Source: Providencia alcalifaciens (GTDB taxonomy: Bacteria; Pseudomonadota; Gammaproteobacteria; Enterobacterales; Enterobacteriaceae). Taken from it: a DNA stretch of 64,000 nt. Where the stretch lies: the NCBI RefSeq assembly GCF_915403165.1, contig NZ_OU659204.1, forward strand, positions 2,976,001-3,040,000. Reading direction: 5' to 3'. Both the position numbers and the translations under genes were made by a program. Positions 9,766 through 19,127 of the stretch are shown here, one piece after another. The notes beneath the pieces are model-generated. The model was not told the DNA's origin. It did not search any database and saw only the letters and a program-made list of their open reading frames with translations. Position 1 is the stretch's first letter. Each line of letters opens with the position of its first letter.

Positions 9766-10944
9766 CTAGCCTGTTACTTTCACTCGAGCCGCCGCCGTTT
9801 TTGCCATCTCTAACGCTTGTTCAATCGAATCCCCAATCGCGAGCGCCACACCTAAACGACGAGTTCCTGCTATTTCCGGCTTACCAAATAGACGCAATTG
9901 AATATCAGAACCGAGTGCCTCGTGAATGCCCGAAAAAATCACATTCCGGCTATGCAGCTCAGGTAAAATTACGGCCGATGCGCTAGCACCATACTGGCGA
10001 ATAGTGCCAATCGGTAAGCCTAAGAAAGCGCGAACATGTAATGCGAACTCAGATAGGTTTTGAGAAATCAACGTCACCATACCTGTATCATGAGGGCGAG
10101 GAGAGACTTCGTTGAAAATGATCTCATCGCCACAGACAAACAGCTCCACGCCGAATAAGCCGTATCCACCTAAAGCGGTGACAATTTTCTTCGCCACGTC
10201 CTGCGCTTTTTGCAACGCAACGTCGCTCATCGCTTGCGGCTGCCAAGATTCGCGATAATCACCTTTTTCTTGGCGATGTCCTACTGGCGCGCAAAAATGC
10301 ACACCATCTGCTGCGCTAATGGTTAATAAGGTAATTTCAAAATCGAAATTCACCATTTTTTCAACAATCACGCGTCCTTGACCTGTACGCCCACCTTCTT
10401 GGGAATAATTCCAAGCACTCTCAAGCTGCTCCGTTGAGCGAATAACGCTCTGCCCTTTCCCCGATGAGCTCATGACTGGTTTTACAATGCAGGGAAAACC
10501 AATTTCATGGGCTGCGGCTTCAAAATCCGCTTTCGTTTCCACAAAGCGGTATTCAGACGTCGGCAGCTGTAGCTCTTCAGCGGCTAAACGACGGATCCCT
10601 TCACGGTTCATGGTTAGGTAAACCGCATTGGCGGATGGCACGACTTTTTGTCCTTGCTTTTCGAGTTCCACCAAGGTTTTGGTGGCAATCGCTTCAATCT
10701 CAGGCACGATAAAATCCGGCTTTTCATTTGCAACAAGTTGGCATAGTGCTTCACCATCCAGCATATTGATGGTGTAACTGCGATGAGCGACATGCATCGC
10801 AGGTGCATTGTCATAACGATCCACCGCAATCACTTCAATACCCAAACGCTGGCACTCAATCGCCACTTCTTTACCTAACTCTCCCGATCCGAGAAGCATT
10901 ACTTTTGTCGCGCTAGAACAAAGTGCAGTACCTAATTGGCTCAT
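9766..10944 (-). CDS. purT: Formate-dependent phosphoribosylglycinamide formyltransferase 2
   Basis: 392 residues from the ATG at 10944, exactly the E. coli PurT length; the ORF runs 33 codons further but that segment is not family-like and spans the operator. ATP-grasp enzyme: N-terminal [20 protein letters not shown] preATP-grasp fold, the [13 protein letters not shown] and [27 protein letters not shown] blocks that bind ATP and Mg2+. Uses formate and ATP to formylate GAR in purine synthesis, the folate-independent alternative to PurN. A PurR box lies about 80-90 bp upstream. Confidence 0.96.
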   Translation of the reverse strand: MSQLGTALCSSATKVMLLGSGELGKEVAIECQRLGIEVIAVDRYDNAPAMHVAHRSYTINMLDGEALCQLVANEKPDFIVPEIEAIATKTLVELEKQGQKVVPSANAVYLTMNREGIRRLAAEELQLPTSEYRFVETKADFEAAAHEIGFPCIVKPVMSSSGKGQSVIRSTEQLESAWNYSQEGGRTGQGRVIVEKMVNFDFEITLLTISAADGVHFCAPVGHRQEKGDYRESWQPQAMSDVALQKAQDVAKKIVTALGGYGLFGVELFVCGDEIIFNEVSPRPHDTGMVTLISQNLSEFALHVRAFLGLPIGTIRQYGASASAVILPELHSRNVIFSGIHEALGSDIQLRLFGKPEIAGTRRLGVALAIGDSIEQALEMAKTAAARVKVTG

Positions 10945-11020
10945 GATAATGACCTTATATCCCCAGAGATAAATGCAGCTACATAAAAGATGATGTCTAA
11001 AAAGATGGCATGGATTATAT

Positions 11021-11036
11021 ACGCAATCGTTTGCTT
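11021..11036. promoter_or_regulatory. PurR operator of purT
   Basis: ACGCAATCGTTTGCTT matches the PurR consensus (ACGCAAACGTTTTCNT) at 14 of the 15 specified positions or close to it, with the central CG. It sits 77-92 bp upstream of the purT start, as expected for purine repression. Confidence 0.85.
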
Positions 11037-11055
11037 TAGCCATAATAGAAGCGCA

Positions 11056-11085
11056 GCCTGCTCACGATATTCTCCGTAAGCAGGC
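11056..11085 (-). terminator. Hairpin terminator after rarD
   Basis: GCCTGCT / AGCAGGC stem with a 16-base loop just downstream of the rarD stop, before the purT promoter. The T run is poor, so termination may be partial. Confidence 0.55.
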
Positions 11086-11105
11086 TAATTGATTAAAATT
11101 ACAGG

Positions 11106-12032
11106 CTAAATTTGAGGGGGCTCATCCCGCCCGGTCACATAAGGTTGGCGACGGGCACCTTTGCCGTAGCGTTTATGGAGTAGCGCTAATACACAAAATA
11201 GTAGGCCAATCCAAATCAAGGTAAAACTGACACCTTTGACCCAATCGAAAATTTCATTAAACAGGAAAACCGCTAACAAGAATTGAATTGTTGGCTCTAT
11301 ATATTGCGCTAAACCAATCACTGTTAATGTAGTGCGTTTAATCGCCGCCGTGAAAAAGAGTAATGGAATAATAGTCACAGGTGCCGCCAACATGTACAAC
11401 ACTTTGGTTTGCCAATCACCATTTTCTACCGCGCTCATTCCATGCGCTGATAACCACCATGTGATACCTACTGCCAAGGGTAATAACCAGAGCGCCTCTA
11501 AAAACAGCGAGGTGATAACATCAAAACGAATAAATTTACGGATCAAACCATAAACCGCAAAGGCGCTTCCCATCACTAAGGCTAAAACGGGTAGTTCCCC
11601 ATATTGAATGATTTGGTAGGCAACACCGGAGAAAATAAACACAACCGCAAGCTTTTCAGCGAAGACTAAACGCTCTCGCAAGAAAATCACACCAAGCAAG
11701 ATGGAAAATAACGGATTAATAAAATAACCCAAGCTCGCGGCCAGCACTTGTCCATGGGTTAAGGCATAGGTGAAGGTTGTCCACGACACCGCCATAATCG
11801 AAGAGCTAAAAAAACATAGTACAATTGAACGCTTATCCGCCCACACTTGCTTCCATAGGGATTTATTCTTGATAAGTAACCGAATAAAAAATAAGAACGG
11901 AAGAGACCAAATCAGTCGTTGCGCCAGTAATTCCATGGCTTGAGCATCAGGAAGTAATCGATAAAAAAGTGGGGTTATTCCCCAAAGGATATAAGAAAAG
12001 ATAGCTAATGCTACCCCTGAACGCAGCAACAT
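11106..12032 (-). CDS. rarD: EamA-family transporter RarD
   Basis: 308 residues with ten predicted membrane helices forming two EamA/DMT halves. The start (GVALAIFSYILWGITPLFYRLL) and the AQRLIWSLPFLFF segment match RarD, originally linked to chloramphenicol resistance in Pseudomonas; its physiological substrate is unsettled. The basic C-terminal tail (LLHKRYGKGARRQPY) should face the cytoplasm. No ribosome site of note; starts with MLLRSG. Single gene between its own terminator and a long upstream gap. Confidence 0.9.
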   Translation of the reverse strand: MLLRSGVALAIFSYILWGITPLFYRLLPDAQAMELLAQRLIWSLPFLFFIRLLIKNKSLWKQVWADKRSIVLCFFSSSIMAVSWTTFTYALTHGQVLAASLGYFINPLFSILLGVIFLRERLVFAEKLAVVFIFSGVAYQIIQYGELPVLALVMGSAFAVYGLIRKFIRFDVITSLFLEALWLLPLAVGITWWLSAHGMSAVENGDWQTKVLYMLAAPVTIIPLLFFTAAIKRTTLTVIGLAQYIEPTIQFLLAVFLFNEIFDWVKGVSFTLIWIGLLFCVLALLHKRYGKGARRQPYVTGRDEPPQI

Positions 12033-12673
12033 AATTTATCCGTATGAAAGTGTGGTTGATTTTTCTTCTCTATAATACGCCAATAACGGAAAGATAATAG
12101 GTTGAAGTGCAAACTATCACTCAGGTTATCGACCAGTTTAATCACACTAAACACTTTTATTAATGATACGCAAACCAATAGCACAATATCTTTTAAGGAA
12201 ATCATTACGTGTATTCACTCACTTTTTTAGAGTGCTTTGCAATTTTACTGAAGTAGTTTTAATGGCTTCACCACAAAACTTAAAAGCAGATAAAAAATAT
12301 CAAGGGGGATGATTAATTAAATTTCATAAAATTGCTAATAGTGCTTTTTATGACTAACGTTTTGCGATATTATTACTTAGCTAAATAACATTATTTTCAT
12401 GTTATCTAGAAAACATAATAATCGTAAGGCAAGCTTAAAACTCTATCTTGTTACAAAACATTAAACAGATGTTACGTTTTGACACATACTTTAACTTTTG
12501 TTTCTTTTTTATATTAAAATTAGGTAAGTACTTTTTTTAATATCATTTACGTTCAGCAATAATCTATAAAAAAGAATAGTTGAAATTATATTGCCATTTT
12601 CATCGGTAAATTATTTTCATTCTATTAAACTACGTTAATTTGAATGTCAAATCCGTTTAACAGGAGTTTGGTG
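12033..12673. other. Long AT-rich intergenic region upstream of the LuxR-type gene
   Basis: 641 bases between the divergent rarD and the LuxR-type regulator. It should hold both promoters. It is rich in A/T tracts and I find no gene, terminator or convincing operator; the only firm element is AGGAG at 12662-12666 ahead of the regulator ATG. The length and A/T richness would suit silencing or bending proteins such as H-NS, but that is inference. Confidence 0.45.
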
Positions 12674-13303
12674 ATGAATAGCGCCATTCATGTAATCGTT
12701 AAAAACGATAATGTCTTTAAGAATAAACTGAAATCAAAGATGGAATCTTTTGATTTTATTTTTAAATTCTATAATGATGAAGAGGTATTTATTAGTACTT
12801 ATACTTACCCTAAAGAAGAAAATGCAAAGGATTGTGTTTTATTATTCGTAGGCAATAACTCAAATCATATTAATAAATTAAAAAACCTTACTCAATCTTT
12901 AGCCGTTGTCCCTGTTATCGTCATCGCTGAAGAGCCTTCAGCGGCACTATGCAGAGACTGTTTCAAGGCTGGAGCCTTTGATTTCTATGCATTTCCATTT
13001 GATGACAGAGTGTTTCTAAGCGCTATTCAAGGAGCGAATGAGCACTTTGATAAACAAAATGAAAATCATAAAAAATATATTTATTTAGCCGATAAATTCG
13101 ACCGTCTCTCAGCAAGAGAGCGTGAAATTATGGACATGATTTTAGACGGAAACACCAGCCGGGAAACGGCTGAAAAACTGTCATTATCACCAAGAACCGT
13201 AGAAGTACACCGTTCAAATATTTATACAAAACTAGGAATAAAGTCATTACCTCAACTAATCCAAGAGTATGAATATATTAATACTTATTCTGAAAATACT
13301 TAA
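12674..13303 (+). CDS. LuxR-family transcriptional regulator with degenerate receiver-like domain
   Basis: 209 residues from the ATG at 12674, which has AGGAG seven bases upstream; an ATG at 12644 would add ten residues without a ribosome site. The C-terminal 65 residues are a classic LuxR/FixJ HTH (LSAREREIMDMILDGNTSRETAEKLSLSPRTVEVHRSNIYTKLGI, here as a description of the block). The N-terminal part resembles a receiver in length and strand pattern, but the phosphoacceptor position (strand 3, CVLLFVGNN), the Thr/Ser of strand 4 (PVIVIAEE) and the Lys of strand 5 (FYAFPFDD) are all replaced. It probably acts without phosphorylation. Targets unknown; monocistronic. Confidence 0.8.
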   Translation: MNSAIHVIVKNDNVFKNKLKSKMESFDFIFKFYNDEEVFISTYTYPKEENAKDCVLLFVGNNSNHINKLKNLTQSLAVVPVIVIAEEPSAALCRDCFKAGAFDFYAFPFDDRVFLSAIQGANEHFDKQNENHKKYIYLADKFDRLSAREREIMDMILDGNTSRETAEKLSLSPRTVEVHRSNIYTKLGIKSLPQLIQEYEYINTYSENT

Positions 13304-13331
13304 TTATCCTTATTCACCAGCCCCCCTTCCT

Positions 13332-13368
13332 GCCTAATGGTTTATCAAAAAATCATTAGGCATTTTTT
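13332..13368 (+). terminator. Rho-independent terminator after the LuxR-type gene
   Basis: Stem GCCTAATG / CATTAGGC with a 14-base loop, then ATTTTTT. Begins 28 bases after the stop codon. Confidence 0.9.
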
Positions 13369-13454
13369 CATCCTCACAATTATCCAAGAAAATATAATTA
13401 AATTTAGATTTTTATTTAGATGATTATTTAGTTTAACCATTTAACTTAACTATA

Positions 13455-13502
13455 CACTTAACTTTCCACTTAACTTTCCACTTAACTTTCCACTTAACTA
13501 TT
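13455..13502. repeat. Four tandem copies of a 12-bp unit
   Basis: CACTTAACTTTC three times in exact register (13455-13466, 13467-13478, 13479-13490), then CACTTAACTATT. Preceded by looser TTAAC repeats (from 13440) and followed by GGTTAACTATTT. The spacing is just over one helical turn, as in iteron or regulator-site arrays. Confidence 0.85.
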
Positions 13503-13919
13503 CGGTTAACTATTTTTCACTATCAAACTTAGCATAACGATTATGCTTTCTATTTCTATTTATTCATTTATCACCCTAAAATAACTATTTTTTAGTCAAT
13601 AGTGGAAAATTAAATAAATTGCACTATCATTTTTATACAGGGAAACTGTTACTCTAGTTATCAATAACAAAAATCACATTTATAGCTAAATATAAAATTA
13701 ATATATTTAGTTTAAAATAAAATATAAACCTATATATACCCCCATCGCCATTTACTCCAGCTGTGAGTAAGTGTATTCACTGAAATAAAAATCTATAACA
13801 TCAAATTAAAACCAATTCCTAAAAAAAAGCGTACTGAGATCAACATACTTACCGACAAGATAAGTTGATAATCTTAGCTCTTTTTCATTTATTCTCTTTC
13901 GTTTCGCTGCAAGGCGTGA

Positions 13920-13959
13920 CTGAGCCCACAATCAATATACATTGATATGTTGGGCTTAG
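13920..13959. repeat. 40-bp palindromic element
   Basis: Nested inverted repeats: CTGAGCCCA (13920-13928) with TGGGCTTAG (13951-13959), and inside them ATCAAT / ATTGAT around ATAC (13931-13946). It lies about 90 bp beyond the stop of the Fis-type regulator. No T tract on either side, so it is not a simple terminator; likely a dispersed palindromic repeat. Confidence 0.65.
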
Positions 13960-14048
13960 TGATTACCGTAAGGCTGTGTGATTTGAATGCTTCGAACGTT
14001 TTCGGCATTGCTGCTAAAAATTAGTAGAAGCTTTTTTTATCAGCGGGG

Positions 14049-14681
14049 TTAGAGCTTGTATTCGCGAATATCAATCTGATACTGCTTCAACTTACGCCAC
14101 AGTGTCGTACGTCCCATATTTAACGCTTGATGCATCTCCTGAATTTTTCCGCCGTAAGCCAGCGCGGCTTCGATAATTAATGCTTTTTCCACTTCATGGA
14201 TGTTCAAGTCATGGAACAGATTATGCCCGTGAGTCTTCTCTGAAAGTTTTTGCCAGTAAAAGTGACACTTCAGCTTTTCACTGATTTCTCGCCCTAAGGT
14301 AAGAGTGAGTGCTAACAATATATTGCTGCTACTTGACTCCCCACGTAACACCAACGTGGCGAGCAAGCGCGTTTCATCATAAATAGGGGCGAAATAGTAA
14401 GTATGTCCTTGTGAGTTAATCGGCTGGTCATCTAGTGAAGTGACCTGTATTTGAGAGAATATCCAAGATGGCAACATGGCGCTGCTGTCTGATTTGCGGT
14501 TAGACCATAAGGTTTGACCGTATTTATCCAACAACATTCCTTCAATGTCGAAATCATGGATAGGTGATAAACCACTTGTGATGGCTTCACTTGCCAGTTG
14601 TATCAATAACTCCGGATTAATGGAGCATGATGATTTTTCTGTAAGCTGTGCGAGTTTGGGAATTGTGAAATCAATAGTCAT
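14049..14681 (-). CDS. Fis-type HTH regulator without AAA+ domain (DhaR-like ends)
   Basis: 210 residues. The C-terminus (HEVEKALIIEAALAYGGKIQEMHQALNMGRTTLWRKLKQYQI) is an HTH_8/Fis-type DNA-binding domain as found at the end of sigma-54 activators such as DhaR or PrpR. The N-terminal ~150 residues look like one sensory GAF/PAS-type domain (FDIEGMLLDKYGQTLWSNRK, HTYYFAPIYDETRLLATLVLRG). The central AAA+ ATPase normally between them is absent, with no stop or frameshift, so this is either a natural short regulator or a deletion form. It cannot activate sigma-54 promoters by the usual mechanism. Monocistronic. Confidence 0.7.
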   Translation of the reverse strand: MTIDFTIPKLAQLTEKSSCSINPELLIQLASEAITSGLSPIHDFDIEGMLLDKYGQTLWSNRKSDSSAMLPSWIFSQIQVTSLDDQPINSQGHTYYFAPIYDETRLLATLVLRGESSSSNILLALTLTLGREISEKLKCHFYWQKLSEKTHGHNLFHDLNIHEVEKALIIEAALAYGGKIQEMHQALNMGRTTLWRKLKQYQIDIREYKL

Positions 14682-14844
14682 AATCAGCCTTATTCTTCGA
14701 TAAGTATTCTCCCTGATTATGTCAAGTTATCAGTTAAGTTTTATATCCTAGATCAAGTTATGATTTGATTGATTTTGGCGGGATGATATAGATCAAGTAT
14801 TTGAAAAGTAGAAAAAACCTAAAATAGTGGATTATATCGAAAAA

Positions 14845-14869
14845 AGCCTGCGAAAGTGATCCGCAGGCT
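14845..14869 (-). terminator. Rho-independent terminator of rimO
   Basis: AGCCTGCG / CGCAGGCT stem; on the minus strand followed by TTTTTT. Located 30 bases past the rimO stop. Confidence 0.88.
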
Positions 14870-14898
14870 AAATTTCGAGCTAGATAATAGCCTGTTTT

Positions 14899-16233
14899 TT
14901 ATTCGGTAACAACGGTGCCCCACAGGTCATATTCATCAGCATGCTCAATCAGCACTTTAACGATATCCCCTGCTTTCACATCAAACTCGCCATTGAGGTA
15001 CACCATACCGTCAATTTCTGGCGCATCGGCCATACTACGACCTACAGCACCTTCGTCATCGACTTCGTCGATAATAACCAACAGTTCACGACCCACTTTC
15101 TCTTGTAAGCGCTGAGTTGATATCTCTTGCTGAAGCTGCATAAAGCGATGATAACGCTCTTCTTTAACCTCTTCAGGGACTTGGTCAGCCAGTTCATTTG
15201 CTTTTGCGCCTTCAACTGGGCTGTATTTAAAGCAACCGACTCTATCTAATCGAGCTTCTTGTAAGAAATCCAACAGCATTTGGAAATCTTCTTCTGTTTC
15301 ACCTGGGAAGCCGACAATAAACGTCGAACGCAATGTCAGCTCAGGGCAAATTTCACGCCAGCGCTTAATACGCTCTAACGTTCTTTCTACCGCTCCTGGG
15401 CGTTTCATCAGTTTTAAAATTTTCGGGCTGGCATGCTGTAATGGAATATCCAAGTAAGGTAATACTTTACCTTCTGCCATTAATGGGATCACATCATCAA
15501 CATGTGGGTATGGATAAACGTAATGCAGACGAATCCAAACACCCATAGAAGCTAACTGTTCGCATAATCCAACCATGCTGGTTTTCACCGGCTGACCATC
15601 CCAGAACCCAGTACGGTGTTTAACATCCACACCATAAGCAGAAGTATCTTGAGAAATCACCAGTAACTCTTTAACGCCTGATTCCACTAAACGCTTGGCT
15701 TCATTTAATACATCACCAATAGCACGGCTATCTAAGTCACCACGCATAGAAGGGATGATGCAGAAAGTGCAACGGTGGTTACAGCCTTCGGATATTTTTA
15801 AGTAAGCATAATGTTTTGGCGTTAATTTTACGCCTTGCTCTGGGACTAGACTAAAGAACGGATCATGCTCTGGTTTTGGCACATAGTGGTGAACGTGATT
15901 TAACACTTGTTCATAACTATGTGGGCCCGTAATTTCTAATACCTTCGGGTGAACTTCACGGATTTGGTTCTCTTTTGCGCCCAGGCACCCTGTCACAATC
16001 ACTTTACCATTTTCGTTCAACGCTTCGCCGATAGCTTCTAACGATTCTTGAACGGCACTATCAATAAAGCCACAGGTATTCACGATAACCAGATCGGCAT
16101 CGTCATAGCTAGGAACGACTTGGTAACCATCAGTACGCAGCTCCGTTAAGATACGCTCTGAGTCAACGAGGTTTTTTGGACAGCCAAGCGAAACAAAGCC
16201 AATCTTTGGCACTGAATTCGTATTTTGCGACAT
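14899..16233 (-). CDS. rimO: Ribosomal protein S12 methylthiotransferase RimO
   Basis: 444 residues, the family length. N-terminal UPF0004 domain begins [20 protein letters not shown] and includes NTCGFIDSA and VTGCLGAKE, supplying three cluster-binding cysteines. The radical SAM centre carries [15 protein letters not shown] (Cx3Cx2C) near residues 151-165. The C-terminal TRAM domain follows ([32 protein letters not shown]). It adds a methylthio group to Asp of S12 using two [4Fe-4S] clusters and SAM. The ADAPEIDG stretch distinguishes it from MiaB. Single gene with own terminator. Confidence 0.96.
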   Translation of the reverse strand: MSQNTNSVPKIGFVSLGCPKNLVDSERILTELRTDGYQVVPSYDDADLVIVNTCGFIDSAVQESLEAIGEALNENGKVIVTGCLGAKENQIREVHPKVLEITGPHSYEQVLNHVHHYVPKPEHDPFFSLVPEQGVKLTPKHYAYLKISEGCNHRCTFCIIPSMRGDLDSRAIGDVLNEAKRLVESGVKELLVISQDTSAYGVDVKHRTGFWDGQPVKTSMVGLCEQLASMGVWIRLHYVYPYPHVDDVIPLMAEGKVLPYLDIPLQHASPKILKLMKRPGAVERTLERIKRWREICPELTLRSTFIVGFPGETEEDFQMLLDFLQEARLDRVGCFKYSPVEGAKANELADQVPEEVKEERYHRFMQLQQEISTQRLQEKVGRELLVIIDEVDDEGAVGRSMADAPEIDGMVYLNGEFDVKAGDIVKVLIEHADEYDLWGTVVTE

Positions 16234-16410
16234 AGCTCACTTCTTTATTATGTTATAGATATTGTTTTAAAAAATGGGCTGGATTTTACCTGAAGTATAG
16301 CGGGAATTGTATATTTTTTTGGCGATGGAAATGACAAAACAGTTACTTGTGCAGTTAATCCTATTGATGCCGATAGCATTATTTAACACATTAATAATGA
16401 GATATTTCTA

Positions 16411-16794
16411 ATGAAGAAACTACTGCTCCTATCCATACTTTTTAGCTCATCACTCTATGCCTCTGAAGCTGATGTTGGAAAAGTATGTAAAGCAGCTTCC
16501 GCTGCAATGTTTGGTCGTGATCATAAAATCATGCAATTAGAGAAAATTGAATCTGCAGTTGCATATGTACACTACATCAGACCTGTTGACGGAACACTGT
16601 GGGCAATTAAGTGCAAGCTAATAGGTAATCAAGTGATGTGGGCATCTAACAACCCAGATAGTATCGGGCGTTGGAGAGATGATCCATTAGATGAAAAGGT
16701 ATTTTATAACGTTAAAGATGATCAACTCAGTATCACCGAAATGTACAGTGATGGCTCAAATATAAAAAAAACCTATCCTGTAAAAGAACTTTAA
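16411..16794 (+). CDS. Small secreted protein of unknown function
   Basis: 127 residues with a clear signal peptide (MKKLLLLSILFSSSLYA, cleavage likely after YAS). The mature protein of about 108 residues has two cysteines (VGKVCKAAS and WAIKCKLI) that may form a disulfide and is predicted mainly beta. I do not recognise the family. ATG preceded by GATATTTC only, so translation may be weak. It is divergent from rimO and convergent with the next gene, with no partners. Confidence 0.65.
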   Translation: MKKLLLLSILFSSSLYASEADVGKVCKAASAAMFGRDHKIMQLEKIESAVAYVHYIRPVDGTLWAIKCKLIGNQVMWASNNPDSIGRWRDDPLDEKVFYNVKDDQLSITEMYSDGSNIKKTYPVKEL

Positions 16795-16925
16795 TTATTT
16801 CAGTAATAGTCATGCAATCATAGAAAGCTGTTGATTTACTAATTGCAAAAATGAGAAATGACATTTAGAGCGAAATTCCCGCGCCATTTCTAGCGCAGGG
16901 ATTTCACCCAGAAAAACAGCAAAGA

Positions 16926-17855
16926 TTAGCGGTTAATTGAACGGGCGATACGGGAATAGGTGTGTCTAACACCGCGGATCACAATACTGTAATTCAAGAT
17001 ATTCTCCGGTAAGGCAATGCCGTTATACCCCGAATCACCAATATGATGTAAATCTGTTCCTGCCATTTTGCACATTAAGGCAATCTGGCGGATGGTTTGC
17101 AGGTCCGATCCTTCTTGGGATGTCCCAATCGCCGTCATCGTCATTACACGTTGTGAATGGCAATAACTCACCATTTTCTGCACAAATTCTGAGGATATTC
17201 CCGGAACGGTTCCCGGCGCTGGCAATAAAATAATATCCGCACCGCTCTCTATAAAGGAATGAATATCCTCTTCGGTAATTAATTGCTCAGCAGACGCATT
17301 GAGGACTCCCGCCGCATGCATTTTTCCCGTAATAAGAACGATATCTTCCCCCACCACCGCTTTAAGTTCTTTTAGACTTTGGTTGATTTCTTGGTTAGTC
17401 ACACCATTGCCCGGATTTCCGGTCAGGACAATAATATCGACCCCCATCTCTTTTAATTTCAGGGCATTTTTGACGGTAGCCAAACGCCCTTCAGAGATTT
17501 TCCACTGTTTATCTTGATGGGGATTATTAAACCCTGCTGGAACAGGTTCCAAATTCACACCTATCGCACGTCCTGTTAAGTGCTTTAAGGTACGGATAAT
17601 GTCATCAGGTGCAATGCCTTCTGGTAATCCCTGCATCACAGGATTATTCACATCAAAAACATTCAATAGCAAAATATCTGCGCCTTGGCTTGCTGCCAGT
17701 TCCGCATTAGTGACGTTCATCAAAACTGGTTGAATAGTCCCGATAGTTTCACTCACCAGTAATCGCCCTTCACTAGCTTTAATCGCTTCCAGTAAGTTTT
17801 TCTTGTTCATTTTTGCAATTTCAGAAGCGGAACAATCCAAATAACGTTTTTGCAT
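16926..17855 (-). CDS. TIM-barrel-like protein of the DUF7916 type
   Basis: 309 residues from the ATG at 17855, with GAGG eight bases upstream; a GTG three codons earlier is possible. Features: RYLDCSASEIAKMNKKNLLEAIKASEGR at the start, repeating beta-alpha units with GADILLLNVFDVNNP, IGVNLEPVP, VDIIVLTGNPGNGV, ADIILLPAPGTVPG and HHIGDSGYNGIALPENI. This is a (beta/alpha)8-barrel pattern seen in a family often annotated as haloacid-dehalogenase-like or PEP phosphonomutase-like and commonly found next to PTS genes. No PTS genes are adjacent here. Catalytic role unknown. Confidence 0.7.
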   Translation of the reverse strand: MQKRYLDCSASEIAKMNKKNLLEAIKASEGRLLVSETIGTIQPVLMNVTNAELAASQGADILLLNVFDVNNPVMQGLPEGIAPDDIIRTLKHLTGRAIGVNLEPVPAGFNNPHQDKQWKISEGRLATVKNALKLKEMGVDIIVLTGNPGNGVTNQEINQSLKELKAVVGEDIVLITGKMHAAGVLNASAEQLITEEDIHSFIESGADIILLPAPGTVPGISSEFVQKMVSYCHSQRVMTMTAIGTSQEGSDLQTIRQIALMCKMAGTDLHHIGDSGYNGIALPENILNYSIVIRGVRHTYSRIARSINR

Positions 17856-18073
17856 CTCCAGCACCTCAATTTTATACCTAATGAATACCGATCAACGTAT
17901 CGACTATAGCATGTGAAACACACGACGGTGTCTGAAGCAAATCACCTTTCTAATACTTATTTTTTATCACTAAAAAAGAAAGTATTAACACTTTGATTAA
18001 TATTAAATTTAAATACATTCATAGCAAGGATTGGATATAAGCCTAAAACATTCTGCTTGTTTTTGAGTAATAG

Positions 18074-18088
18074 TAATGATTATCATTA
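18074..18088. promoter_or_regulatory. Fur box of the iron-uptake operon
   Basis: TAATGATTATCATTA is a perfect 15-bp palindrome matching the core of the Fur consensus (GATAATGATAATCATTATC). It lies 34 bp upstream of the first gene of the iron operon, so the operon should be repressed by Fur with iron. Confidence 0.92.
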
Positions 18089-18121
18089 TGTTTCTAACTT
18101 CATTCAGGTAAGGATGTCACA

Positions 18122-18679
18122 ATGAAATTCGCTTATCAGGCTGCCGTTTCGGGCTTAGCCTTATTCTCTCTATCCGCCTTTGCTCAAGAGTATCCTCTCG
18201 GTCACCCAGTCATTAAAAACGGCATGGAAATCCAAGGTGTTTATTTACAACCTATCACCATGGACACCGAAGAAGGTCATCACAAAATGGCTCACATGCC
18301 AGCGGATAAAGCCGACGTTCACTTAGAAGCCGATATTCATGCGGTAGAAGAGAACCCGAACGGCTTTGCAGAAGGCGATTGGATGCCTTACTTAACGGTC
18401 GAATATACCGTTACCAAACTAGGCGATAAGCCACAGACTCAATCAGGCACCTTTATGCCGATGGTGGCAAGCGATGGCCCTCACTACGGTGAAAATATTA
18501 AACTGAACGGTAATGGTAAATATCGCGTTACCTATAAAATTTACCCACCGTCACACAATCAACAAGCCGCTTTCGGTCGCCACATTGATAAAGAAACAGG
18601 GGTTGCTCCTTGGTTCGAACCGTTTGAAGTCTCTTGGGACTTTGACTATGCCGGCATAGGTCGCAAAGGCAGTTACTAA
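18122..18679 (+). CDS. Periplasmic P19-type iron-binding protein
   Basis: 185 residues with a signal peptide ending SAFAQE. The mature part has YPLGHPVIKNGMEIQGVYLQPITMD, then KMAHMPADKADVHLEADIHA with Met and His copper/iron ligands, and the GPHYGENIKL segment; this is the P19/Tp34/FetP/FtrA fold. Such proteins bind copper and iron in the periplasm and feed an FTR1 permease. It is first in a Fur-controlled operon with a good AAGGA ribosome site. A hairpin with a T run follows before the next gene, which may make P19 the most abundant product. Confidence 0.92.
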   Translation: MKFAYQAAVSGLALFSLSAFAQEYPLGHPVIKNGMEIQGVYLQPITMDTEEGHHKMAHMPADKADVHLEADIHAVEENPNGFAEGDWMPYLTVEYTVTKLGDKPQTQSGTFMPMVASDGPHYGENIKLNGNGKYRVTYKIYPPSHNQQAAFGRHIDKETGVAPWFEPFEVSWDFDYAGIGRKGSY

Positions 18680-18698
18680 TTTTTCAATGATGCGCTGA

Positions 18699-18737
18699 GG
18701 GCTTTCGCGGGGGTAATATTCCGCGCGAGCCCTTTTT
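18699..18737 (+). terminator. Intra-operon (partial) terminator after the P19 gene
   Basis: GGGCTTTCGCG pairs with CGCGCGAGCCC (one mismatch) followed by TTTTT. It sits between P19 and the cupredoxin gene in the 101-bp gap. As the downstream genes are clearly part of the same system and no new Fur box is seen, it probably attenuates rather than stops transcription. Confidence 0.75.
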
Positions 18738-18780
18738 CGCTAGTAAGGAACTCTCAATTTTCAATAAGTTTGAGCCAACA

Positions 18781-19119
18781 ATGAAAACATTACTCAGCTT
18801 TTTACTGGTTTTTATTTGCGCATTACTTCCGCTATCAGCCTTAAGCGCCGAAAAATATACCGTTGAATTAGAAATGAAAAATGGGGATTTAATCCCACGC
18901 GTTCTGGAAGTGCCAGCGAAAACCATTATTCGTATCAAAATTACCAATACAGGCACTGAACCCGCAGAGTTTGAAAGTTTGCAACTGCGTAAAGAAAAAG
19001 TATTAGCCCCCGGTGCCAGTTCCGTTGTGGTTATTGCACCTTTAAAACCAGGTAGTTACACATTTTTCGACGATTTCCATCTGTCACATCCAAAAGGCGA
19101 GATCATCGCTAAAGAGTAG
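18781..19119 (+). CDS. Periplasmic cupredoxin-domain protein of the iron operon (FtrB-like)
   Basis: 112 residues with a signal peptide (cleavage likely after ALSA). One small cupredoxin-like beta-barrel: EKYTVELEMKNGDLIPRVLEVPAKTIIRIKITNTGTEPAEFES, then VVVIAPLKPGSYTFFDDFH. Equivalent proteins (FtrB) are thought to oxidise Fe(II) handed over by P19 before FTR1 uptake. The usual Cys-His-Met copper site is not obvious, so metal binding is uncertain. Eight bases separate it from the FTR1 gene. Confidence 0.85.
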   Translation: MKTLLSFLLVFICALLPLSALSAEKYTVELEMKNGDLIPRVLEVPAKTIIRIKITNTGTEPAEFESLQLRKEKVLAPGASSVVVIAPLKPGSYTFFDDFHLSHPKGEIIAKE

Positions 19120-19127
19120 GATTCAAC

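Larger units (their letters stand above)
13369..14048. other. Intergenic region with tandem and inverted repeats
   Basis: About 680 bases without a gene between two convergent regulator genes. It contains the 12-bp tandem array (13455-13502), the 40-bp palindrome (13920-13959), and otherwise very A/T-rich sequence with no ORF of substance. Confidence 0.5.

Noticed and set aside
13455..13502. CRISPR-like array
   Set aside because: The repeats are 12 bp with no spacers and no cas genes nearby.
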